Part shown: one piece after another, positions 1-9,176 of the stretch
Position numbering within the stretch: position 1 is the first letter of the stretch
Layout of the letters: the number at the start of each line of letters is the position of its first letter
Assembly (NCBI GenBank): GCA_027924645.1
Contig: BSBN01000860.1
Location: 6,386,001-6,450,000 of the forward strand
Direction of reading: 5' to 3'
DNA from: Cunninghamia lanceolata
Lineage: Eukaryota > Streptophyta > Pinopsida > Cupressales > Cupressaceae
Length of the DNA stretch: 64,000 bases
The notes under the pieces: generated by a model
Told to the model about the DNA's origin: nothing
What the model saw: only the letters and a program-made list of their open reading frames with translations
The model's database searches: none
Translations under genes and position numbers: made by a program

Positions 1-1480
1 TTGGATTTGTGTGCTATGATTTAGTATTTAAGGATATTCATTATTCATTTTGGAATGATAGAGGAATAATCAAGGAGTGCAAAAAAAGCATTGTCATGGA
101 GCATTAATGATGCATCCATAGCAGCATTATCAAAGCATACATTAGAATACACCATCTTATAAATCCTTGCATGTTTGTTATCTTTTGTCAATTTCCAAAT
201 TCATTGAATTAGTCTACTTAAGGGCTTGACCAAGGGAATACAAATATTTCTCTAGAAAGTTCCTAAATAGTGTCTCTAGACACCATCCCACTTGAACACA
301 AGTACAATTAGCCAAGACACATCTGCAACAATCATCAAATCCCCACTAGTATCTATCTATGGGTCTCGGTTCAAATTCATATGCCAAATTAGTTCTATAT
401 GTGTAGATAAAAACCTAAGCAAAGTATGGTCAATTTCTACATTTTGAGGCACTCATCTAAACGAGACCCTAATTTTCAACACATTGATGAATCAATTCCA
501 AACATATTTTATAACATATTCCACCATTCAAAATTTAGCTTAATATCATATTTAATTCATTTAAATTCTATAATTTAATATTGCATTAAGTGTTCCAATC
601 CAACTCTTTATCCTAATATTTATAATTATTTAATTAATTATCCTAGGGTATTTATATGTGGGGTTATTTTATTCCATTACAATAGTCACCCCTATAAAAT
701 ATAAATTTAGACTATGGGACATAGCCCACATGGATTAAATTAAGTGTCTAGATGGTGTTTTATCTCAATGTCTAGCACCCTTAACAAACGAGTAAGGATA
801 ACCATGGATAATAACTAGGTTAAGAAATCTTGTTTTGAATACATTTTCAAGATTGGATTTATATATATTTAGACCTTGCTAGCCTTTGATTGGGTTCTTG
901 TGGATTGGTTATCTATTAAATGAGTGGAAACGTCAACTATTGGATTGGACCCATGCTCAAATAAACTAAGATTACAAACTAGTCAAGCCAAGAGAGATCT
1001 TTAGTGAAGTGGATTAGATTTTCAACTTATCTTTTTAGTTAATAAAAAGTAAAAAAAAAAAGTGAGTTTCATGTCGTGTGTAGTCTTGATGCATGAGATG
1101 ATGTACATAGCAAACAATTATGCTATCAACAATAATGTGAATGCTAAAAGAAGTGAGGTGGACGTCAAATGAGTATTCAAAAATTAAGGGTTGTAGTCAC
1201 ATCTAAATTAGATGTTCACCTTCAATCAAAATTGCCAAATTTATCATTATTTTTATTTTTTATTGTATATATAACAATGTAGCAAAAATTCTTGAAAATA
1301 TATAATATTAATTATTTTATTAAAAATTAAAAGTAGATAGCAAAAATATTTTTAATTAAATTATTATAAATAATTATTAAAATGATGATGACTACATCAA
1401 AAGAATTATTTTACATCTAATTATTGATAATTATTATTTAAAAAATAAATATATAAGTAACATATTGTTTCTATATTATG
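1..1480. repeat. Copy A of a local duplication (partner of 44346-52210)
   Basis: Non-coding AT-rich DNA that matches 44346-44404, 48569-48890 and 51100-52210 in the same orientation and order. The partner is interrupted by two LTR-type insertions; copy A is continuous at both points (around 56-60 and 367-371). Similarity fades near 1480. The repeat probably extends left beyond the window. No gene is seen. Confidence 0.85.
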
Positions 1481-1614
1481 TTGAAGGAGGCACCTAACTC
1501 TATTTCAATATGAAGCATACATACCTTATCCTTACAAATTTCAAACTTGTATCTTCTCTTGAAAGAGACCAACAAACCAACTCTTAAAATGGTAGGAATA
1601 CATTTTTCAGCACT

Positions 1615-1950
1615 ACCTTATCTATACCCAAAATATAATAGATAATCGTTTAAGAATGGACACCTTGCCATCCAATTCATTTCAAGTAATTCATTTATAA
1701 GGACTGTCTATTTCTTCCGAAAAGTTCGCTGCTACGCTAAGTGAGGCCATCGTTTGAGCGATCAGTCTCTTTCTTCACGTGCGAAAGTGGATTCAAATCT
1801 TGTTTCCCAATGAAAGTATTTACATATAATTCCACCCAATTAAATGTGAAATTGTATATATCACTCTCCACTGCATTGTCTGGTGTGTGTCCCAATTTTT
1901 CTTTCTTTGTTGCCTGAGTTGTTTAAGTTTTTCTTTTAGCTAGTGGAATC
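1615..1950 (+). promoter_or_regulatory. Upstream region of the broken DUF247 gene, copy A
   Basis: This stretch aligns with 53272-53574, the region before the second DUF247 gene, so it is the inherited 5' flank. Both copies have a pyrimidine-rich run ending TTTTAGCTAG just before the ATG, which could be a 5' UTR or the acceptor of a 5' UTR intron. No convincing TATA box was singled out. Confidence 0.45.
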
Positions 1951-2575
1951 ATGGAATCGAAGAATGAAGTTCAAACAAAGATTGATCAAGATCGCTGGAT
2001 TATTCAAGGAAGGGATAATCTGCAGAGAGAGGAAGAAGAAGAAATAATGTGTATCTCTGTGTTTAATGTGCCCAAGGAAATGTCGGTAGCGAAGCCGGAA
2101 GCATACACTCCGCACTGTGTTTCTATCGGACCATATGAGGTCCTGCAACCTACAACCCATCCCTAGGGAATGTTCAGCTCGTCCCGTGTGGGGGGAATCT
2201 CCATGGAGGAGCCTCTTTCCTCTTCGTCTTTCTCCTCTGCTTTATCTAATGCGGAAATCAAATTGAGGACCCTTCAACAGGCTGAGGAAGGAAGCTCCTC
2301 TATAGAGATTCCCCCTACATGGGATGAGTTGGCCATTCCCTCTATTACCAATTTATATTATGCAGGATTTTGCTTCAACCAGGTGACTGCCACACTTCAT
2401 CTGCCCAAACTGAGGTTGGATTCAAACACATAAGTGATTTTCAGAAATCTGGTGGCGTTCGAAGCTTCAGTGGCACCTGGTGATCTCATCTTCATTTTCT
2501 ACGTCGATTTCATGAACAGCATCATCGACACAGAGGAAGATGTTTGCCTGCTGAGAAACAGTGGAATCGCCAATA
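1951..2575 (+). pseudogene. DUF247 gene remnant with central deletion and internal inversion (copy A)
   Basis: The ATG at 1951 opens a frame closely matching the N-terminus of the DUF247 gene at 53575, through the motif VSIGPY near residue 60. Most of the middle of the domain is then missing. From about 2160 to 2260 the DNA is the reverse complement of the late part of the gene (54548-54645), after which the gene resumes forward and runs through the family C-terminal region (LPKLRLDSNT, then FRNLVAFEASVAPG, then DTEEDV). A TAA at 2431-2433 interrupts this part. The tail joins an L1 remnant near 2570. DUF247 proteins are plant proteins usually with a C-terminal membrane anchor; this copy cannot encode one. 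It keeps the C-terminal region that copy B has lost. Confidence 0.85.
2163..2352. repeat. Imperfect inverted repeat inside the DUF247 remnant
   Basis: The arm near 2163-2220 is the reverse complement of the arm near 2287-2350. Both derive from the same DUF247 segment (coding EIPPTxDEL). By eye about 80% of ~50 bp pair, with a ~70-bp loop. The structure comes from an inverted duplication of part of the gene. Confidence 0.75.
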
Positions 2576-4680
2576 GATCTTTTTCTTTTTGGTACTTAGT
2601 TTGAGACATGCCAAACTTTATTAATCTTTCTTTTAATTCTTCTAATTCCATTTCTACCCTCTCCTTCTCCTTGAATATATTTTTGAATTTATCCTTGTTC
2701 CATATCTTGGGCTTCCGCTTTATATGCTGCAGTTTTTTTTATAAAGATATATGTATTCGGGATCCTTGCAGACCAATAGGTTCAGACCACCACAATCGCA
2801 GTAAGTTATGGATATCCTCCGATCTTAGCCACATTTTTTTGAATCTAAATTGATTTTTGGCAGGTGGTCTTTCTTCTGTTATCTCTAGGGTAACTGGGTA
2901 GTGGTCTGAGTTGGATATTGGCTTGATCAGGGAGTCCATTTTTTGGTTTTTCCTCATCTAGTTTACTGATGCTAAGAATCTATCGAGTCTTTCTACAATG
3001 TTTGTAAAACATGTTCTTTGATTTTTCCAAGTGTACAAACTGTTGAAAGGTGGGATGTCCATAAGATTGGTTTTGTTTATGAATTCTTCGAAGTCTATTT
3101 GTGATTGTGAGGGGGTTTGCATTCCTCCCACTTTCTCAAATAAATTTAATATAGCATTGAAATCACCCCCTAGTATGCAAGGAGCCCTCCCAAGTCTGGA
3201 TATTTTGGTTTCAATGCTTGCACAAACTTTCATTTTATCCCATATACACTAAAGGGTAAGAAAGACAAGTCAGAGAAAATGATGCTTACCTTAACAAGTT
3301 GTCAGTTTGTATACATTAAAGGGTAAGAAAGACAAGTCAGAGAAAATGATGCTTACCTTAACAAGTTGTCAGTTTGTAGTAGAGTCAATGCTTTTCATAT
3401 TGATTTGTGTTAGGTTCTAGAGTAATCCCAGCCTGCCAGTAGAACCGTTGCCCTCAACAAAGTAGCCCATCCAACCTTTACAGTGCTTGATGAAGAGCTC
3501 TAAATCTACTTTTTTGAGTTTTGTTTCTTGTAACATTATTATATCTACATTTTCTTTGTCAGATTGGTGTTTTGTTAAGTGCCTTTGTTAGTATCATCAT
3601 TGGTCCCTAAGGGAGGGGCCTCCTCTCTTAGTATTTAAAAGATAATTTTCCATTGATGATTGACTCACTACTAGAGCAGATTCTTCTCTCTTGTATTTAT
3701 TCATTTTTCTTCCTCTTTTAGGGTCAGGAATGCAAACTCCATCGCGTAATATTTTGGCTGCCATTTGAGTGATGGATCTTGGGTCTACGACATGTCCAAT
3801 TCATCAATTTCTATGTTGTTTGCACTTTCAACCTCATCCTCCTCTTTATTACCATCCTAATATGAGAATTCACTACATTGATATGGAATTGGAGCATAGT
3901 TGTTTATGACCCCCAATAAAGATTTAGATTTGTTTGCCACTAGAATCTAATTAGATAGTATGTTAAGGGTTTTTGTAGGTGCACTTTGTGTTTGCTTCAC
4001 TGGTCTTTGCTAAGCAATTTCTTCCATTCCATGTAAGATACATCTCCCTTTGGAGTTTGTCACTTTTGGGGGATTCATTTTCTCTCGAGGTTTCTCCTTA
4101 CCCTCTAAGTCACTCTTGTTTTGGTTGGCCATTTCTTGGTGTGCTTTCTGGGTTTTTGGAACCCAGATATTGGTCATCCTTGGTTGGCAGGGGTAGAATG
4201 TTATTGCATGGACTCTCCTTTGGCACTTCAAATAAAATAACTTTGGTTCTTTGATCTCAATAATTTGAGTCCAAAATTTATTCGTTGACCAAAGGGAGAT
4301 TTCTTGTGGAATTTTCTGGATTGCCACAATTTGTATTCTAGCGTAGAGATATGAATCATTTTCCAAAATATCTATGTCGATCTCTATAAGTGTTCCCAAC
4401 GATCACCCAATCTTAGCCAAACAATCCTCAAACTAGAATTCCAAAGGAAAATTATACATTTGGATCCAAACAGAGCCATCATGTAGATTGTATTGGTTAG
4501 GAATAAAATTTAGACTCCATTTCTGCATATACAGTGGAATCTCCCCCATCTTCCAGACACCTCTAGTTAGGATTTCTTCTTGATCTTCTTTGGAGATAAA
4601 TATTGTGGCAAAAAAACCTTTTGACAAGAATTTGATTACGAATTAGGTTCACCAGTTTTCTAATGCCCAAGATATGATGC
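2570..4680 (-). mobile_element. L1-type LINE remnant (ORF1 and endonuclease, no reverse transcriptase)
   Basis: Read on the minus strand, the 5' part (4627 to about 4010) is a broken ORF1 with a DUF4283-like segment (residues WKMGEIPLYMQKW) and a poor zinc-knuckle-like stretch (KCQRRVHAITFYPC). Next comes the apurinic-type endonuclease of ORF2: IIMLQETKL near 3530, GGDFNAI near 3170 and SDHYPV near 2890. These are the conserved LINE endonuclease motifs. The start of the endonuclease-RT linker (KEKERVEMELEEL) follows, and the element then stops near 2570 against the DUF247 remnant. Reverse transcriptase, 3' tail and target duplication are absent. Loss of the 3' half is the opposite of usual LINE 5' truncation and points to later deletion. 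Several stops make it non-functional. Confidence 0.85.
3244..3377. repeat. Tandem duplication, 67 bp x 2
   Basis: Two near-identical 67-bp units begin at 3244 (ATACACTAAAGG) and 3311 (ATACATTAAAGG). They lie inside the LINE endonuclease region and disrupt its frame. This is a local duplication after insertion. Confidence 0.95.
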
Positions 4681-4899
4681 GTTCCCTCTTTTACTTTAGG
4701 CCTATGAAATGACTATTATGCATAATGATCTCCCTACTATATTTAGCTGCAATTCTTTAAAACAAGCTCTATCAGAATATGGTGTCAATGATAATGTAAT
4801 CTCTAAAAATTTTAGATAAGTAAATATTAATCATCTGAACAAATTTTATTAATTATTAATGCTCTAAGACTTTCCATTCAAAAAATTTAGTCTAATCTT

Positions 4900-5299
4900 T
4901 GTTAAAGATTAAGATTGTCTAGAAAATGATAGAATGTTTCTAGAGCCTTCCACAAGCTAGAACATTCCTGGAGTTGTTCTAGAAAAGAATAATCTAAGAT
5001 TTGTTCTAGAAAAGAACATTCCAGGTTTAAGAGTTTTCTAGAAAGCTAGAAGCCTCCAGGCTTCAAATGTTCTATAGCTATATACATGTGATTGGAGAGA
5101 GTTGTTGGGTAGAGCCTTTGGATGGCTACTAGACACAACCTCTGGATGGCTGTTGGATACAGTATTTTGGATGTAATGTATTGCAAGCTAGATAAATGTA
5201 TTTTTGAGTTATCTAACTCTATTTTGCCTCGTGTTTTCTCTATTCATTGGTGTTATGTTTTGCCCTATCTTTTTGGTATTTTTTGGGCTTGTTCTTACA
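4900..5299 (+). repeat. Left (5') LTR of the host copia element
   Basis: 400 bp, starting TGTTAAAG and ending TTCTTACA. It matches 40057-40429 except for about 27 extra bases from a short internal duplication of the TTCTAGAAAAGAA motif (around 4977-5020). The sequence after it, TTGTATCAGAGCCAGG, resembles the initiator-Met-tRNA primer site of copia elements. Confidence 0.88.
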
Positions 5300-5300
5300 T

Positions 5301-5312
5301 TGTATCAGAGCC
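5301..5312 (+). other. Primer binding site of the host copia element
   Basis: TGTATCAGAGCC directly follows the left LTR and differs by one base from the common copia primer site TGGTATCAGAGC. It is followed by GGTCACGGGTTTGAATCCCC, which looks like a tRNA T-arm but has no matching tRNA body. Confidence 0.7.
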
Positions 5313-5378
5313 AGGTCACGGGTTTGAATCCCCTAGGGTAACGCTGAGGGGGGGATTGTTGGAATAAAAAATTCAGTT

Positions 5379-5430
5379 AGGGGTAAGTGCAAGACGATGC
5401 GGGGCCAAAAAGGGGTCTTAAGTGGCCACC
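5379..5430 (+). repeat. Left terminal inverted repeat of the DNA transposon
   Basis: It begins AGGGGTAAGTGCAAGACGAT and includes GGGGCCAAAAAGG and AGTGGCC. It pairs with 39562-39601 read in reverse. Confidence 0.8.
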
Positions 5431-6220
5431 TTTTTTTCTGAAATTAGGAAATGCTAGCCTTGAATGAGAAATTGAGCATAGTTACACTCAAAATCTGGAG
5501 ATGCAACCAAAACAATGTTCATAGTGCTCCGAGTCTACTTTCTAAACTACTATTTTTTTTTGAAAATGATATAGATTAAGGGGTTCAAAAGAGGGAGCCA
5601 CAAAAATTGGTGTTGTTTCTCTCAAAAAAATAACATAGCATGTTTTGTGGCTCCCTCAAAAGGTCAACTTTTTTTGGTATTTTTAAAATTGTTTTAGTGA
5701 GAAATTAGCTAATAGCATGTAGTTTATGCCTGATTTTTCTAATAATTTTTTGATAAATATTTAATTTTTTACTAATTTTCAAAGTGGACACATCCTAAAA
5801 AATAGAATTTTGGCCGTGCTACCCCTATAAATTTTGAAAACTAATTGAAAATTATTTTTTTTCTTTTTTTAATATGTGTAGAATGGAGTCTAGTTTCTAC
5901 ATATGTATTTTTTTTCAAATTTCAATGAATAGTTAATTTACAATGAAAAAAATACCAAACAATGGTTTTTGCCCAAAAATGGACACACAAACAAAAGAAA
6001 TTAAAGATGAAAGGCTTAACATTGTTAAAATGTGAAAAAAATCACATCATCAAATAGCTGAGAGAAAGCCTAACATTACCCAGGTGTTCAATTTGTTTGA
6101 CCTTGAAATACGTACAAATCTAAGGGTTAGCATGAATGAAATCCAAAGTAAATCCAAGCCTTTGGGTTGGAAATCCAAACCAAATCCCAAGCCCAAGGCT
6201 TGGGATTACCAAAGCAAAAC

Positions 6221-6345
6221 ATAACATGAGCGCGTTATAATGTGTTCGCGTTATTTTTTGCTTTGCATTTTCCCTTTTCTGTAAAAGTTTGTGTTGTTTG
6301 TCATGTTTGAAATAACACGAGCGCATTATAACGCGCTCGCGTTAT
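6221..6345. repeat. Pair of ATAACGCG-type palindromes, left subterminal
   Basis: 6221-6254 and 6312-6345 each combine forms of ATAAC(A/G)(C/T)GAGCGCGTTAT and its reverse. The same motif recurs at 11466-11507 and near the right end at 39444-39536. Subterminal repeats of this kind are often transposase binding sites; that role is inferred. Confidence 0.7.
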
Positions 6346-6382
6346 GTTCCCCTTGAATTTTTTTATGTTCAAGGTTATTAAT

Positions 6383-6422
6383 CATGTATGTATGTATGTA
6401 TGCCTATATGTATGTATGTATC
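6383..6422. repeat. (TATG)n microsatellite
   Basis: Repeats of TATG interrupted by CCTA, about 40 bp long. Confidence 0.9.
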
Positions 6423-6482
6423 GTGTCGAGGATAGAGGAGGGTAGAGATGGGAGTGAGCCAAATAGGGGAGGAGAGGGGTGG

Positions 6483-6907
6483 ATAAGGATTGAGTGATTA
6501 AGGTTGAGGGTTGAGGGTTTAGGGATAGGATTTAGAGTTTAGGGATAAGGGATTAGAGTTTAGGACCTTGAGGGATTAGGGTTTAGGGATGAGGCTTTAG
6601 GGATAGTGTTTAGGGTTAAGGGTTGAGGGATTAGGGTTAAGGTAGAGTGTTGAGGGTAGAGGGATTAGGGATAAGGTTTAGGGTTGAGGGATTAGGGTTT
6701 AAGGTATAGTTTTGAGGGTTGAGGGTTGAGGGTTTAGGGAGAGGGTTTAGGATTTAAGGTTTAAGTGTTGAGGGTTGAGGATTTAGGGATAGGGTTTATG
6801 GTTTAGGGATTAGGGTACCATAAATTATAATTAGGGATTAGGGTTTATGGTTTAGGGACTAGGGATTAGGGTTTAAAGTTAAGGGATTAGGGTCTACGGT
6901 TTAGGGA
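6483..6907. repeat. Degenerate telomere-like TTTAGGG array, block 1
   Basis: Dense variants of the plant telomere heptamer: TTTAGGG, TTGAGGG, GATTAGGG, TTAAGGG. All run in the same orientation. It ends where the B3 tandem array starts. Block 2 at 9177-11292 resumes the pattern. Confidence 0.9.
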
Positions 6908-6908
6908 T

Positions 6909-8210
6909 GTACAATTAAGGGGTACCATAAATAAAATAGAATTTAGGAAGGGTTAGGAAAATTTTGTGAATCATCATGGGCTGGAGATTAGAGATTTTGT
7001 TGTGTTCAAGTACATATCCAACTCATAATTTAAGGTTAAGATATTTCAAAGAACAGGGTGTGTGAAAAACATCAATGCTCTTCAGCTTATGAATACAAAC
7101 ATTGATACAGATAAAGGATGCCCTTCTTCTAACAGAGTATGCAGTTCAAGTGAATCGATGGGCAACAAGTTGTTGAATGAGTTGGTTTAATGGGCTTGCC
7201 TCCTTCAAGGCCCAGGTGGGCAAGAGTGGGATGTACAATTAAGGGGTACCATAAATAAAATGGAATTTAGGCAGGGTTGGGAAAATTTTGTGAATCATCA
7301 TGGGCTGGAGATTGGAGATTTCGTTGTGTTCAAGTACATATCCAAGTCATATTTTAAGGTTAAGATATTTCAAAGAATAGGGTGTATGAAAAATACCAAT
7401 GCTCTTCAGCTTATGAATACCAACATTGATACAGATAAAAGATGCCCTTCTTCTAATAGAGTATGCAATTCAAGTCAACCAATGGGCAGCAAGTTGTCGA
7501 ATGAGTTGGTTTAATGGGCATGCCTCCTTCTTCAAGGTCTAGGTGAGAAGGAGTGGGATGTATGATTAAGGGGTACCATATAAATAAAGTGGAATTTAGG
7601 CAGGGTTGGGAAAATTTTGTGAATCATCATGGGCTAGAGATTGAAGATTTTGTTGTGTTCAAGTACATATCCAAGTCATATTTTAAGGTTAAGATATTTC
7701 AAAGAATAGGGTGTGTGAAAAACATCAATGCTCTTCAGCTTATGAATACCAACATTGATACATATAAAAGATGCCCTTCTTCTAACAGAGTCTACAGTTC
7801 AAGTCAACTGATGGGCAGCAAGTTGTCAAATGAATTGTTTTAATGGGCGTGCCTCCTTCAAGGCCCAAGTGGGCAAATGTACAATTAAGGGGTACCATAA
7901 ATAAATTGGAATTTAGGCAGGTTTGGGAAAATTTTGTGAATCATCATGGTCTAGAGATTGGAGATTTCATTGTGTTCAAGTACATATCCAAGTCATATTT
8001 TAAGGTTAAGATATTTCAAAGAACAGGGTGTGTGAAAAATATCAATGCTCTTCAGCTTATGAATACCAACACTGATATAGATAAAAAATGCCCTTCTTCT
8101 AACAGAGGATGCAATTCAAGTCAACCAATGGGCAGCAAGTTGTTGATCTTGAATTGGTTTCTGATGAAGAAAACAATGATGTTGTTGAAGCAATGGAAGA
8201 AAATCAAAAT
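6909..8210 (+). repeat. Four tandem copies of a captured B3-domain exon (~323 bp each)
   Basis: Units start at 6909, 7233, 7560 and 7879, each opening with (A)TGTACAATTAAGGGGTACC or a close variant, giving periods of 324, 327 and 319 bp. Each codes for FRQGWENFVNHHGLEIGDF followed by VVFKY and FKVKIF, which is the C-terminal half of a plant B3 DNA-binding domain (REM-like). Units 2-4 keep open frames (7260-7514, 7553-7843, 7843-8226); unit 1 is more decayed. B3 proteins are plant transcription factors, and nothing here suggests the copies are expressed. The array sits between two telomere-like blocks inside the DNA transposon, so this is a host exon captured and then amplified. Satellite-like expansion after capture is the simplest account. 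Confidence 0.88.
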
Positions 8211-8214
8211 TGTA
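8110..8214 (+). pseudogene. End of the last B3-gene exon with a splice donor
   Basis: After the fourth repeat unit the sequence continues uniquely with a frame reading LVSDEENNDVVEAMEENQN up to a good donor (AAAATTGTAAGTC at about 8206-8218). The acidic linker and donor show that a genomic B3 exon, not a cDNA, was captured. Confidence 0.6.
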
Positions 8215-8724
8215 AGTCTAATTTAATTTATTTCAACTTTCAAAGAAGGCATTTGAATTGTAGCTTTACCTAGAGGATTGGTATAACAAAACATTAATTA
8301 TGTTATAAGCCTTTCTTTGAAGAACCCTGGACATTATGGACCCTATCATCTAGAAAAGCACATGATAGTGAACTCTTTCCCACCTTTCAAATTAGATATT
8401 TACCTTTTTATTCAATGAAAATGAAGTCACGGAATGTAAACCGACCATGCATACTAGTAAGATCAAATTCTCCGCCTTCTATTCTTATTACTCTTACTTT
8501 ATGAAGAGAAGAGTGTCAAAAAGAATGGGTTTAATTGTAAGCTAACATAAGGCAAAGCAGTTTTGTTATTACATTTTTCTAAGGGATCTCTAATAGTCTA
8601 ATATAATGCATTCTTCTATAATATGAACATCTGCATTTGTGTGAATGCTAAGCTTTAATATAGTAGAGTTTTAAATCAATGCAATTAGCTATTTATTGGG
8701 TTAAAATAACTTAGTTTTTGTAAT
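8215..8724 (+). other. Intron-like stretch of the captured B3 gene
   Basis: No gene is seen. It lies between the donor near 8210 and the next B3 fragment at 8725. It contains one copy (about 8502-8566) of a ~65-bp direct repeat found again at 9115-9176; shared core GGCAAAGCAGTTTTGTT. Confidence 0.5.
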
Positions 8725-8970
8725 GGTTTGGGAATGCAAGAGTTGCCCAAAATAGGTGAATATCCTCTACAATTACCAAGAGAAAAAAGTTTAGTAGTTT
8801 TTGTGGATAGAGCCAGTAAACAATGGGAGATTATTTGCCTGTTTCATAACAATATACCTCCCCTAAGTGTGGGGTGGATAGCAAGAAACATAGATGTACC
8901 CCAATGCAAAGTTTTTCTCATAATGATCATCCTTCTGATTTCAACTTTTAATTACTCACTGTGGATGTAG
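8725..8970 (+). pseudogene. Second B3-domain fragment (N-terminal half of a B3 domain)
   Basis: The frame reads LPKIGEYPLQLPREKSLVVF, then KQWEIICLFHNN and LSVGW, which fits the first strands of a plant B3 domain (the LPxE...KQW...SxGW pattern). It follows the intron-like stretch and was probably the next exon of the captured gene. It ends in unrelated sequence by about 8910. No start or downstream half is present. Confidence 0.65.
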
Positions 8971-9176
8971 CATACGCAAAGCTTTTCTCATAGTCTGTAC
9001 ACCTATTGGCATAATGAACCCCAGATGGGCCAGAAAAACATGCCATATAACATTACTAACATTAAAAAAGTTCATAGCCATTTTTCTGACATATTCTTGC
9101 AACTCATATATCTTTAAGAGAAGAGTGTCAAAAATGATGGGTTTAACAACCTAACATAAGGCAAAGCAGTTTTGTT

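Larger units (their letters stand above)
5431..6482. other. Left subterminal region of the DNA transposon, no gene
   Basis: AT-rich DNA without a credible gene. It contains CCCAAGGCTTGGGATTACC (6191-6209), an analogue of which (GCCTTAGGCTTGTCATTACC) occurs in the same orientation near the right end at 39494-39513. It also holds two ATAACGCG palindromes, listed separately. Confidence 0.6.

Noticed and set aside
2608..2853. Plus-strand protein of 81 residues
   Set aside because: It is the antisense of the LINE endonuclease/linker region.
5310..5340. tRNA gene
   Set aside because: Only a T-arm-like GGGTTTGAATCCCC is present; there is no acceptor, D or anticodon arm. It is part of a copia leader.
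6909..8210. CRISPR-like or phage-type direct repeat array
   Set aside because: Units are ~323 bp, encode B3 domain residues and have no spacer-repeat structure; the genome is plant.
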